64,000 nucleotides of DNA from Streptomyces thermodiastaticus (GTDB lineage Bacteria > Actinomycetota > Actinomycetes > Streptomycetales > Streptomycetaceae): assembly GCF_014656135.1 (NCBI RefSeq), contig NZ_BNBV01000006.1, forward strand, positions 1 to 64,000, in the 5' to 3' direction. Within the stretch, counting starts at the first letter, position 1; each line of letters starts with the position of its first letter. The notes beneath the pieces are model-generated. The model searched no databases and was not told the DNA's origin. It was given only the letters and a program-made list of their open reading frames with translations. A program made the translations under genes and the position numbers. Positions 50,953 through 59,328 of this stretch are shown here, in pieces.

Positions 50953-52767
50953 TCAGGCGTCCAGACCGGCCAACACCAGCGGCAGCCGGTCGGCGGCTCC
51001 CTCGGTGACGCGGACCGGTACACCCCAGTCCTGCTGGTGGACGTGGCAGGCCGGGTATTCGTTGGCCGGGTCGTCGTCGCAGCTCGCGGCCATCGCGGAC
51101 ACGTGCAGGACGCCCTCGCCGACCTCGGGGTTCAGCTGAAGGTCACGGGCCAGATCGGTGCCCGCGCCCTCGCCGCCGAGCAGCAGCTCGGGCGGGGTGG
51201 AGGAGACCAGCAGCCGGGTGGACGGCCCGAACCGCGTGTCCAGCTTCTGGCCCGCGGGGGCCTGGAAGATCACGTCCAGGCGGAGCGTGCCGGGAGCGAC
51301 CTCGGTGGCGGCGCGCTGGGTGCGGTGGGCGACCGCCTCCACCCGGACCGCCTCCTCCGGCAGGCGCAGCCGGGTCAGCCGGTGCCGCGCGGACTCCACG
51401 ACCACGATCTCGTCGCCGTCCAGCACCGCGTCGCTGGGCTCGCGCAGATCCGTGGCCAGCGTGGTGACCTCGTCGGTGGCGGGGTCGTAGCGGCGCAGGG
51501 CGTAGTTGTAGGTGTCGGCGACGGCCACCGAGCCGTCGGGCAGGGCGGTGACGCCCAGCGGGTGCTGGAACAGCGCCTGGCCGGCCGCACCGTCACGGTG
51601 CCCGAAGTCGAACAGGCCGGTGCCGACGGCGGTGTGGATCTGCCCCTCGGCGTCCACCCAGCGCAGGGCGCTGGTCTCGGAGTCGGCCAGCCACAGCCGG
51701 TCCTCGGTGGCCGCGAGCCCGGACGGCTGGGCGAACCAGGCCTGCTCGCCCGGCCCGTCGACGAGGCCCTCGTTGGTGGTGCCGGCGGCGACGGCCACTC
51801 GGTTCTCGGCCGGGTCGTACGTCCACAGCTGGTGCACGCCCGCCATGGCGATCCACACCTTGCCGCGCCAGAAGGCCACGTCCCACGGCGAGGACAGGCT
51901 GACCTCGCGCGCCGGGCCGGAGGAGGGCTCGCCCTGCATCCACTGCCGGCCGGTGCCGGCCAGCGTGGTGACCTCGCCGGTGGCCACGTCCAGGCGGCGC
52001 AGCGCGTGGTTGACGGTGTCGGCGACGACCACCGTGCCGTCGTCGAGCAGGGCCAGGCCCTGCGGCTCGTTGAACGCGGCTGTGGTCACGTCGCCGTCGC
52101 GCAGGCCGCGCTCGCCGGAGCCGATCCGGCGCACCACGCTCTCGCCGTCCTGCGCCAGCTCCACCAGCTGGTGCCGGGTGGTGTCGCTGACCAGGAAGGT
52201 GCCCGAGGGCAGCCGCAGCGCCTTGCCGGGGAAGCGCAGGGTGGTCGGCTCCGGCTCCGGCGGCACGTACGGGCCGTCGCCGCGGCGCAGGGTGCCCTTG
52301 GCCTCGTGCTCGGCCTCCAGCTCCTCGACCAGCTTCTCGATGGCGTGCGCGTGCCCCTCGCCGGCGTGCTGGGCGACGATGTACCCCTCGGGGTCGATGA
52401 CGACGAGCGTCGGCCAGGCCCGCACCGCGTACTGCTTCCAGGTGGCCAGCTCGGGGTCGTCGAGCACCGGGTGCTCCACGCCGTACCGCTCCACGGCGTC
52501 GACGACCGCCTGGTGCTCCGCCTCGTGCACGAACTTCGGCGAGTGCACGCCGATGATCACGAGCGTGTCCCGGTGTTTGGCCTCCAGTTCTCTCAGCTCG
52601 TCCAGGACGTGCAGGCAGTTGATGCAGCAGAAGGTCCAGAAATCGAGGAGGACGATGCGGCCGCGCAGGTCGGCCAGGGTGTACTGCCGGCCGCCCGTGT
52701 TCAGCCAGCCTCCCTTGCCGATCAGCTCGGGGGCGCGGACGCGGGCGCGTCGGGTTGCGTTGCTCAT
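50953..52767 (-). CDS. Thioredoxin-like NHL-repeat protein (NHLRC2-like)
   Basis: A 604-residue protein. The N-terminal 150 residues are a TlpA-like thioredoxin fold with the motif WTFCCINCLHVLDEL (Cys 47, 48 and 51), the CCINC variant known from NHLRC2. Residues 185-480 are NHL beta-propeller repeats (for example FNEPQGLALLDDGTVVVADTVNHALRRLDVATGEVTTLAG). A C-terminal beta domain (about 500-600) carries CDDDPANEYPACHVHQQDW. No signal peptide is present, so it is cytoplasmic. The physiological substrate is unknown. Confidence 0.9.
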   Translation of the reverse strand: MSNATRRARVRAPELIGKGGWLNTGGRQYTLADLRGRIVLLDFWTFCCINCLHVLDELRELEAKHRDTLVIIGVHSPKFVHEAEHQAVVDAVERYGVEHPVLDDPELATWKQYAVRAWPTLVVIDPEGYIVAQHAGEGHAHAIEKLVEELEAEHEAKGTLRRGDGPYVPPEPEPTTLRFPGKALRLPSGTFLVSDTTRHQLVELAQDGESVVRRIGSGERGLRDGDVTTAAFNEPQGLALLDDGTVVVADTVNHALRRLDVATGEVTTLAGTGRQWMQGEPSSGPAREVSLSSPWDVAFWRGKVWIAMAGVHQLWTYDPAENRVAVAAGTTNEGLVDGPGEQAWFAQPSGLAATEDRLWLADSETSALRWVDAEGQIHTAVGTGLFDFGHRDGAAGQALFQHPLGVTALPDGSVAVADTYNYALRRYDPATDEVTTLATDLREPSDAVLDGDEIVVVESARHRLTRLRLPEEAVRVEAVAHRTQRAATEVAPGTLRLDVIFQAPAGQKLDTRFGPSTRLLVSSTPPELLLGGEGAGTDLARDLQLNPEVGEGVLHVSAMAASCDDDPANEYPACHVHQQDWGVPVRVTEGAADRLPLVLAGLDA

Positions 52768-52847
52768 GTGTCCAGCATCGCCGACCGGTACCGAAGTACG
52801 AAAAACGCCCCGACCCCCGGGAAGGCCGAGGCGTCCGTGCGGCGGGA

Positions 52848-53078
52848 TCAGCCGCGCGAATCTTCGATGATGATCAACAGGTCACGGCAGCACCGGGCGA
52901 GTTCGAGGGCGGTGTACCAGAGCTCACGTTGGCTCATCGCGTCCTGGCCTGTGTCCAACAGCGGCGACGCCGCCGCGAGGAGCTTCCGCGCATAGGTGAT
53001 CCGGATCTCTTCGATCGGGTCCGGATCGGTCACGTAGATGGCTCCGTCCTCGTATCGGACAGCAGTACGCTCTCGCAT
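52848..53078 (-). CDS. Small hypothetical protein
   Basis: A 76-residue protein beginning MRERTAVRYEDGAIYVTDPDPIEEIRITYA and then helical (KLLAAASPLLDTGQDAMSQRELWYTALELARCCRDLLIIIEDS). The ribosome site GAGGAG lies 5 bases before ATG 53078. It diverges from a small GntR-type regulator with a perfect palindrome between them. The family is not recognised. Confidence 0.68.
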   Translation of the reverse strand: MRERTAVRYEDGAIYVTDPDPIEEIRITYARKLLAAASPLLDTGQDAMSQRELWYTALELARCCRDLLIIIEDSRG

Positions 53079-53171
53079 GTCGACTCCTCTGCAGTCGGCC
53101 ACGCCCGGGGTCGCTCACATCGGCCGCCGGGCACCTTGCGTATCGCATACACCACGGTACGCCACGGAGTG

Positions 53172-53187
53172 CCATGGTGCACCATGG
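53172..53187. promoter_or_regulatory. Perfect 16-bp palindrome between divergent small genes
   Basis: CCATGGTGCACCATGG is its own reverse complement. It sits 43 bases before the GTG of the GntR-type gene and 94 bases from the divergent small gene. It is a strong candidate operator for that regulator. A looser GTAT-CGC-ATAC repeat lies near 53138-53152. Confidence 0.65.
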
Positions 53188-53229
53188 TCCGCCGATGCTG
53201 CCCTCGGTACGCCGCGCGACGCTGGTGTT

Positions 53230-53502
53230 GTGGTCGAGTACGAGTGGCAGCGCGTGTCGCGAGCGATCGAGCAGGACATCAGGACCGGGCGCATCCCGCC
53301 GGGCGGTGCGCTGCCGGGCATTGTGCGGCTCGCGCAGGAGTACGGCGTGGCCGATCACACGATCAGGCGCGCTCTCCGCGATCTTCGCGAGCGGGGCCTG
53401 ATCGAGACCTTGCCCTCGAAGGGGTCGTTCGCGATCGGCCCCGCAAAGGCAGAAGCGCCCCGGCCTGAGCCCCGCGACGGGGACCCGAGCGAGGGCGTGT
53501 AA
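53230..53502 (+). CDS. Minimal GntR-type DNA-binding protein
   Basis: A 90-residue protein consisting of a GntR winged helix only: WQRVSRAIEQDIRTGRIPPGGALPG, LAQEYGVADHTIRRALRDLRERGLIETLPSKGSFAIG. There is no effector domain, only a short charged tail. Such minimal GntR proteins are common in streptomycetes, including on integrative elements. The GTG at 53230 begins where coding character begins. It probably regulates itself and the divergent 52848 gene through the palindrome. Confidence 0.8.
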   Translation: MVEYEWQRVSRAIEQDIRTGRIPPGGALPGIVRLAQEYGVADHTIRRALRDLRERGLIETLPSKGSFAIGPAKAEAPRPEPRDGDPSEGV

Positions 53503-53592
53503 ACGGGGTCAGGCGTCGTCCGCGGCCCGCCCGGCTCAGCCCCTCGGCCTACCGGCGGCGTGCCCCGGGGCGGGCCGGGGAAGCCGTCAGGC

Positions 53593-54087
53593 ATGAGATT
53601 CCTCGTACGCGACCGCATCCTCGGCATCGGCGACGACTACTGGATCGAGGACGAGCATGGCCGCAAGGTCTTCCTCGTCGACGGCAAGGCGATGCGGCTG
53701 CGCGACACCTTCGAGCTGAAGGACGCCCAGGGCCGGGTCCTGATCGACATCCACCAGAAGATGTTCGCGCTGCGGGACACCATGGTGATCGAGCGGGACG
53801 GGCAGCCCCTGGCGAAAATCCGCCGCAAACGGCTGTCGCTGCTGCGCAACCACTACCGGGTGACCCTCGCGGACGGCACCGAGCTGGACGTCAGCGGCAA
53901 GATCCTCGACCGGGAGTTCGCCGTCGAGTACGACGGGGAGCTGCTGGCGGTGATCTCCCGGCGGTGGCTGAGCGTCGTGGACACCTACGGTGTGGACATC
54001 GTCCGCGACGACGCCGACCCGGCGCTGCTCATCGCCGTCGCGGTGTGCGTGATCCACCTGGCGGAGAAGGAGCGGGAGGAGGCGTAG
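53593..54087 (+). CDS. LURP-one-related (Tubby-like) protein
   Basis: A 164-residue beta-rich protein. It reads MRFLVRDRILGIGDDYWIEDEHGRKVFLVDGKAMRLRDTFELKDAQGRVLIDIHQKM, then LRDTMVIERDGQPLAKIRRK and FAVEYDGELLAVISRRWLSVVDTYGVDI. The paired YWIEDEHG and VFLVDGK strands and the C-terminal helix (ALLIAVAVCVIHLAEKE) are typical of the LURP-one/scramblase-like barrel. The bacterial role is unknown; phospholipid binding is possible. Confidence 0.86.
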   Translation: MRFLVRDRILGIGDDYWIEDEHGRKVFLVDGKAMRLRDTFELKDAQGRVLIDIHQKMFALRDTMVIERDGQPLAKIRRKRLSLLRNHYRVTLADGTELDVSGKILDREFAVEYDGELLAVISRRWLSVVDTYGVDIVRDDADPALLIAVAVCVIHLAEKEREEA

Positions 54088-54105
54088 CGCGGCCTCGCGG
54101 CCGGG

Positions 54106-54897
54106 TCAGGCCGGGCGGTGCAGGCCCGGCACCCGGTCCTTGAGGACCGGGAACTGCTCGCGGGTGGCGGCCACCCGGCCCGGGTCGATGTCGACCGTGA
54201 GGATCTCCTCGCCGGCCGCGGCTTCGGCCACCACCTCGCCCCAGGGGTCGACCACGATCGAGTGCCCCGCCTGGGGGACCCCGGCGTGGGTGCCGGCCGT
54301 GCCGCACGCGAGCACGAAGGCCTGGTTCTCCACCGCCCGGGCGCGGGCCAGCAGCGTCCAGTGCGCCCGCCGCCGCTCGGGCCAGCCGGCCGGGACGACG
54401 AACGTCTCGGCGCCCGCGTCGACCAGCGCGCGGAACAGTTCGGGGAACCGCAGGTCGTAGCAGGTCGCCACACCCACGGTGGTGTCCGGCAGGGCGACGG
54501 TGACCGGGGTGTCGCCCGCCCCCATCAGCACGGCCTCACCCTTGTCGAAACCGAAGCGGTGGATCTTGCGGTAGGCGGCGGCCAGGTCGCCGGACGGGGA
54601 GAAGACCAGGGAGGTGTTGTAGAGGGTGCCCTGCTCGTCCCGTTCGGGGATCGAGCCGGCGTGCAGCCACACGCCCGCCGTGCGCGCCGCCTCGGCCATC
54701 GTCTCGCAGGTCGGCCCCTTCAGCGGCTCGGCGTGCTCGGCGAAGCGCTCGAAGGCGAAGGCCCCGGTGGTCCACAGCTCGGGGAGCACCACGAGGTCGG
54801 AGCCGGACTGCTCGCGCACCAGCGCGGCCGCCCGCTGCCGCCGGGTTCCGACCGGTTCGTCCTCGTCCACGGCGATCTGGATCAGTGAGGCGCGCAC
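54106..54897 (-). CDS. Carbon-nitrogen hydrolase (nitrilase superfamily)
   Basis: A 263-residue enzyme with the catalytic Glu40 (VVLPELW), Lys111 (AYRKIHRFGF) and Cys146 (VATCYDLRFPE). This is the triad of amidases and nitrilases. The sequence resembles omega-amidase/YafV-like cytoplasmic members that hydrolyse small amides. The start is the GTG at 54897; no ribosome site is visible, so a leaderless mRNA is likely. It converges with the LURP-one gene and diverges from the 55115 gene. Confidence 0.9.
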   Translation of the reverse strand: MRASLIQIAVDEDEPVGTRRQRAAALVREQSGSDLVVLPELWTTGAFAFERFAEHAEPLKGPTCETMAEAARTAGVWLHAGSIPERDEQGTLYNTSLVFSPSGDLAAAYRKIHRFGFDKGEAVLMGAGDTPVTVALPDTTVGVATCYDLRFPELFRALVDAGAETFVVPAGWPERRRAHWTLLARARAVENQAFVLACGTAGTHAGVPQAGHSIVVDPWGEVVAEAAAGEEILTVDIDPGRVAATREQFPVLKDRVPGLHRPA

Positions 54898-54987
54898 AAT
54901 ACCACCGTCCTGGCCATCGAGTTGGCCCCCACGGGCCTACGATCGTCACACGAAAGCACTGCCGGGGTGCCTCCCAGCAGCGTAACT

Positions 54988-55027
54988 TGGGGATCCCCAT
55001 GCTCGTAGCGGAGCGAGAGCCTGGGGG
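54988..55027. repeat. Dispersed stem-loop repeat, copy 1
   Basis: CCCC-AT-GCTCG and CGAG-AGC-CT-GGGGG arms face each other (54995-55026). The same arm design (CCCCC-TT-GCTC to GAGC-CT-GGGGG) occurs at 63061-63087. Similar sequences are interspersed in streptomycete genomes (recalled). It lies about 90 bases before the 55115 gene, probably in its leader. Confidence 0.6.
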
Positions 55028-55114
55028 CCCGCGAGTTGTCCGCCGAGCAGCCACCACCCGCTGGCAATGCCGTCACAACCTAGCCGTGTACCGACCGCCG
55101 AGGGGTCCCGTTCC

Positions 55115-55939
55115 GTGAGTCTGCATCCCACCCTCCAGCCGTACGCCGATGCCTGGGCCCACTCCGTAGAAGCGATATCCGACCTGGTGCAGCCGCTCGT
55201 GGAGGGCGAGTGGAACCGGCGCACCCCGTGCCCCGGATGGTCGGTGCGTGACATCGTCTCGCACGTCATCGGCCTGGACTGCGAGGCACTGGGCGATCCG
55301 CGGCCGATCCACGCGCTGCCCCGCGACCTGTTCCATGTCACCAGCGACCATCAGCGCTACATGGAGCTGCAGGTCGACGTCCGCCGCCACCACACGGCTC
55401 CGGAGATGACGTCGGAGCTGGAGTACACGATCATCCGCCGCAACCGGCAGCTGCGGAACGAGAACCGGGACCCGGGCACGACGGTGCGCGGCCCGCTCGG
55501 CGCTCAGATCACCCTCGAAGAGGCCATGCGCTACCGGGCGTTCGACATCTGGGTGCACGAACAGGACCTGCGCACCGCGCTCGGCGAGCCCGGCAACCTC
55601 GACTCGCCGGGCGCCCAGGTGACCCGTGACTATCTGCTGGACGCGCTGCCGGGCGTGATCGCCGAGCGGGCGGAGGCGCCGCGCAGTTCGGCGATCGTGT
55701 TCGACGTGAGCGGTCCGGTCGAGTTCCTGCGCACGGTGCGCATCGACATCAAGGGCCGGGCCACGCTGGAGACGGCACCCGCCCTGGGGCCGGCCGCCTC
55801 GCTGAGCCTCGACTGGGAGACCTATGTCCGCCTGGCCTGCGGGCGGGTGAGCTACCAGGCGGTGGAGGACCGGGTGAAGACCGAGGGCGACACGGAGCTG
55901 GCGGAACGGATCCTGCGGAACTTCACGGTGACGCAGTAG
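55115..55939 (+). CDS. Mycothiol-dependent maleylpyruvate isomerase-family protein
   Basis: A 274-residue protein. The N-terminal DinB-like helical domain reads TPCPGWSVRDIVSHVIGLDCEAL, containing a metal-ligand His; further His ligands lie in FDIWVHEQDLRTALG. A C-terminal SCP2-like part (AIVFDVSGPVEFLRTVRIDI, LSLDWETYVRLACGR) follows. Members of this fold use mycothiol for isomerisation or conjugation; the exact reaction is unknown. The GTG at 55115 follows AGGGG; a longer frame from 55067 is possible. Confidence 0.85.
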   Translation: MSLHPTLQPYADAWAHSVEAISDLVQPLVEGEWNRRTPCPGWSVRDIVSHVIGLDCEALGDPRPIHALPRDLFHVTSDHQRYMELQVDVRRHHTAPEMTSELEYTIIRRNRQLRNENRDPGTTVRGPLGAQITLEEAMRYRAFDIWVHEQDLRTALGEPGNLDSPGAQVTRDYLLDALPGVIAERAEAPRSSAIVFDVSGPVEFLRTVRIDIKGRATLETAPALGPAASLSLDWETYVRLACGRVSYQAVEDRVKTEGDTELAERILRNFTVTQ

Positions 55940-56149
55940 CCGCCGGAGGGGACGTGGCTGCCGGGGTCGGCGCCCCGCGCCGTACGGGCCGTACAGGCCG
56001 TACGGGCCGTGGTGCGGCCGCGGCCACGACGACGGCACGGGCAGCGGACGGGGGCCGCGGCAGGTGCCGTCCGACGCCGTGACCGCCCCGCCGGGCAGGG
56101 CGGCGCCGCCGCGGGCCCCGGGGACGGCACGCCGCGGCGGCCGGGACGG

Positions 56150-57466
56150 CTACGCCGGCACGTGGAGCGTCTCCACCCGGCTGGCGACCAGCCGTTCCCG
56201 CTCCCTGCGGGCCGCCCGCCCGCGCAGCCGCAGGATCTGGCTGAGGCCGAGCGCCTGGACCACGAACACCGCGCAGAAGGCGACCGTGTAGTCGTCGCCG
56301 GTCGCGTCCAGCAGCACCCCGATCGCGAACAGCGTCGTCATCGAGGCGATGAAACCGCCCATGTTGGTGATGCCGGAGGCGGTTCCCTGACGTTCCGGCG
56401 GGTTCGCCGGGCGGGCGAAGTCGAAGCCGATCATCGAGGCCGGGCCGCAGGCGCCGAGCACCAGGCAGAGCACCACCAGCAGCCACATCGGGGCCCGCTC
56501 ACCGGGCCAGGCCAGCGTCGCCGCCCACAGGCCCGCGGTCGCGGTGACGGTGCCCAGGGCGAGCGGCAGCCGGGCCGCGTGGTGCCGGGCGACGACCTGT
56601 CCGTACACGAGCCCGACCGCCATGTTGGACAGCACGACCAGCGTGAGCAGGTTCCCGGCGGTGCCCCGGGACAGCCCCTGCGCCTCCACCAGGAACGGCA
56701 TCCCCCACAGCAGCAGGAACACCATCGCCGGGAACTGGCTGGTGAAGTGCACCCACATGCCCAGCCGGGTGCCGGGCTCCCGCCAGGAGGCGGCGATCTG
56801 CCGGCGCACGTACACGGCCCCCTGGTGCGGCTGCGGGGCCGGCTCGTGTCCCTCCGGGTGGTCCTTGAGGAAGAGCAGCAGCAGGACGAAGACCACCGCA
56901 CCGGCCAGCGCGCTGCCCGCGAAGGCCGCCGTCCAGCCCACCGAGTGCAGCAGCCGGGCCAGCACCAGCGTGGAGACCAGGTTGCCCGCCATGCCGACGA
57001 GTCCGGCGAGCTGGCCGACCAGCGGCCCGCGCCGCGCCGGGAACCACCGGGTGCCCAGCCGCAGCACACTGATGAACGTCATGGCATCCCCGCAGCCGAG
57101 CAGGGCACGGGAGACGAGCGCGGTGCCGTACGACGGGGAGAAGGCGAAGCCGAGCTGACCGGCCGTGAACAGCACGGTGCCCAGGGCCAGCACCTTCTTC
57201 GTGCCGAGCCGGTCGACGAGCAGGCCGACGGGTATCTGCATGCCCGCGTACACGAGCAGCTGCAGGATCGAGAAGGTGGACAGCGCCGAGGCATTGACGT
57301 GGAAGCGGTCGACCGCGTCGAGGCCGGCCACGCCCAGCGAGGTGCGGAAGATGACCGCGACGAAGTAGACGGCGACCCCGATGCTCCACACGAGGACGGC
57401 CCTGGGGCCGCCGGGCGGATCACCGGGCCGCTGGACGGACGCCGCGGAACGGGAAACCGTCGTCAC
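56150..57466 (-). CDS. MFS transporter
   Basis: A 438-residue permease with twelve predicted helices. The MFS loop motif appears as GLLVDRLGTKKVLALGTVLFTAGQLGFA between helices 2 and 3, and RALLGCGDAMTFISVLRLGTRWFPARR resembles the anion/sugar-acid (ACS-like) subgroup. The substrate is unknown. Its ATG overlaps the stop of the GntR gene (ATGA), so the regulator and transporter form one operon. Confidence 0.9.
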   Translation of the reverse strand: MTTVSRSAASVQRPGDPPGGPRAVLVWSIGVAVYFVAVIFRTSLGVAGLDAVDRFHVNASALSTFSILQLLVYAGMQIPVGLLVDRLGTKKVLALGTVLFTAGQLGFAFSPSYGTALVSRALLGCGDAMTFISVLRLGTRWFPARRGPLVGQLAGLVGMAGNLVSTLVLARLLHSVGWTAAFAGSALAGAVVFVLLLLFLKDHPEGHEPAPQPHQGAVYVRRQIAASWREPGTRLGMWVHFTSQFPAMVFLLLWGMPFLVEAQGLSRGTAGNLLTLVVLSNMAVGLVYGQVVARHHAARLPLALGTVTATAGLWAATLAWPGERAPMWLLVVLCLVLGACGPASMIGFDFARPANPPERQGTASGITNMGGFIASMTTLFAIGVLLDATGDDYTVAFCAVFVVQALGLSQILRLRGRAARRERERLVASRVETLHVPA

Positions 57467-58113
57467 CGCACCTCACCCCGGGCCAGGTTGGAGAACCAGC
57501 TGACGTGCCGGTGGACGAGGCCGACGGCGGCGTCGGCGTCCCCGGTGCGCAGCGCGTCGAGGATCTGCTCGTGCTCGGTGAGGGTCTTGGCGATGCGGTC
57601 CGGGTGGGCGTGCATGACGGCCACCCCCATGCGCAGCTGCCGGTCGCGCAGCTGGTCGTAGAGGCGGGAGAGGATCTCGTTGCCTCCGCTGCGGACGATC
57701 TCGGCGTGGAAGCAGCGGTCGGTGACGGCGGCCGCCGCGAAGTCGCCGTCGGCGGCCTGCTGTTTCTGCTGCTCCAGCAGCTCCTCCAGCCGCTGGATGA
57801 GACCCGGCGGGGCGGGCACGGCCTTGCGGGCCGCGTGCTCCTCCACCAGCTGCCGGGTCTCGACGACATCGGCGATCTCCTGCGCGGAGACCGGCAGGAC
57901 GAGCGCTCCCTTCTTCGGGTAGAGCTTGATCAGCCCTTCGACCTCCAGCCGCAGCAGCGCCTCGCGCACAGGGGTGCGGGAGACACCGACGGCCTCGGCC
58001 AGTTCCCCTTCGGTCAGCAGGGTGCCGCCCTCGTAACGGCGTTCCAGCAGAGCCTGTTTGACGTGCGCGTACACACGGTCCGCGGCGGGCGGCTGCTTCA
58101 CGGCCAGAGTCAT
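57463..58113 (-). CDS. GntR-family regulator, FCD subfamily
   Basis: A 216-residue regulator. The winged helix reads AADRVYAHVKQALLERRYEGG, LTEGELAEAVGVSRTPVREALLRLEVEGLIKLYPKKGALV. The FCD effector domain follows with metal-ligand-like residues in DRCFHAEIVRSGGNEIL, MGVAVMHAHPDRIAK and TEHEQILDALRTGDADAA. FCD regulators usually sense carboxylic acids, consistent with controlling the co-transcribed MFS gene. The AT-rich TTGTATCTATCA segment near 58119-58131 may be its operator. Confidence 0.9.
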   Translation of the reverse strand: MTLAVKQPPAADRVYAHVKQALLERRYEGGTLLTEGELAEAVGVSRTPVREALLRLEVEGLIKLYPKKGALVLPVSAQEIADVVETRQLVEEHAARKAVPAPPGLIQRLEELLEQQKQQAADGDFAAAAVTDRCFHAEIVRSGGNEILSRLYDQLRDRQLRMGVAVMHAHPDRIAKTLTEHEQILDALRTGDADAAVGLVHRHVSWFSNLARGEVR

Positions 58114-58325
58114 GGCGACATGATAGATACAACACGTACGCATGGCAGGGCGCGTCCATCATGCGGACCGTGACGGCCATGCGGACCGCACGGGCGGCGG
58201 AGATTTCACCCGCGCACCCCGCAACCAACCGCGGCCGTCGGCAGTCAGACAGATGCGACCTCACCTCGTGGGCAGTCGACTACGCCACGTCACAGAGGCA
58301 TTCGAGAAGCATCGGGGTATTTCTC

Positions 58326-59234
58326 TTGAACACCGGCATCAAGGCCACCCACCGCCTCCGCACAGCCACCGCCGTCGCCCTGGCCACCGGCACGCTGTGC
58401 GCCACCGGAGCCCTCGCCGCGGCTCCGGCGCAGGCCGCCGCCGCGCCGTCCGTCGTGGCCAAGGGCGCGTACGCGATGAACGGCACGAACGGGGCCACGT
58501 TGTTCGCGAAGAAGGCGGACACGCGGTTGTCCACCGGCTCCACCACCAAGATCATGACCGCGAAGGTGGTGCTCGACCAGCCGGGGCTCAACCTGGACCG
58601 CAAGGTCACCATCCAGAAGGCGTACAGCGACTACGTCGTGAAGAACAACGCCTCCCTGGCCCATCTCATCGTGGGCGACAAGGTGACCGTCCGGCAGCTG
58701 CTGTACGGGCTGATGCTGCCCTCGGGCTGCGACGCCGCCTACGCGCTGGCCGACACCTTCGGCTCGGGGAAGACACGGGACGCGCGGGTGAAGAACTTCA
58801 TCGGCCGGATGAACAGCACCGCGGGGCGCCTCGGCCTGAAGAACACGCACTTCGACTCCTTCGACGGCATCGGCAAGGGCAGCAACTACTCGACGCCGCG
58901 CGACCTGACGAAGCTGGCCTCCAGCGCGATGAAGAACTCCGTCTTCCGCACCATCGTGAAGACGAGGTCGTACCAGGCGAAGACGGTCACCAGAACCGGC
59001 AGCATCCGCACCATGGGCACCTGGACGAACACCAACACGCTGCTCGGCAGCTACAAGGGCGCCGTCGGGGTGAAGACCGGCTCGGGCCCGCAGGCCAAGT
59101 ACTGCCTGGTCTTCGCCGCCACCCGCGGCTCGAAGACCGTGATCGGGACGGTCCTGGCCTCCTCGTCCGTCGCCCAGCGCGGCAAGGACGCCACGAAGAT
59201 CCTCGACTACGGCTTCGCCCGCCTGGGCCGGTAG
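58326..59234 (+). CDS. Exported D-alanyl-D-alanine carboxypeptidase (S11)
   Basis: A 302-residue penicillin-binding enzyme trimming peptidoglycan pentapeptides. The signal is HRLRTATAVALATGTLCATGALAAAPAQAAAA. The active-site S72-T-T-K75 lies in STGSTTKIM, the SxN motif is SGC (LPSGCDAAYA), as in many streptomycete members, and KTG is in GVKTGSGP. The only sensible start is the TTG at 58326, with GGGG about 9 bases upstream; the longer frame has no credible start near the signal peptide. Confidence 0.88.
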   Translation: MNTGIKATHRLRTATAVALATGTLCATGALAAAPAQAAAAPSVVAKGAYAMNGTNGATLFAKKADTRLSTGSTTKIMTAKVVLDQPGLNLDRKVTIQKAYSDYVVKNNASLAHLIVGDKVTVRQLLYGLMLPSGCDAAYALADTFGSGKTRDARVKNFIGRMNSTAGRLGLKNTHFDSFDGIGKGSNYSTPRDLTKLASSAMKNSVFRTIVKTRSYQAKTVTRTGSIRTMGTWTNTNTLLGSYKGAVGVKTGSGPQAKYCLVFAATRGSKTVIGTVLASSSVAQRGKDATKILDYGFARLGR

Positions 59235-59273
59235 GCGGAAAAGCCGGCCCTCGGGGCCGGACGGCATACGCGA

Positions 59274-59303
59274 GGGGCCTGCCGCCCGACGGCGGCAGGC
59301 CCC
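59274..59303. terminator. Bidirectional terminator between carboxypeptidase and bkd operon
   Basis: GGGGCCTGCCGCC (59274-59286) and GGCGGCAGGCCCC (59291-59303) pair perfectly around CGAC, followed by TTC. It lies between the convergent carboxypeptidase gene and bkdC and would serve both. A smaller GC hairpin at 59247-59263 precedes it. Confidence 0.85.
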
Positions 59304-59328
59304 TTCGTGCGCGTGTCCGTGTTCCGGC

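Noticed and set aside
49558..52995. Plus-strand open frame of about 1145 codons
   Set aside because: It overlaps the M18 peptidase out of frame and the NHL-thioredoxin gene antisense; the composition is Arg/Gly/Ala without motifs.
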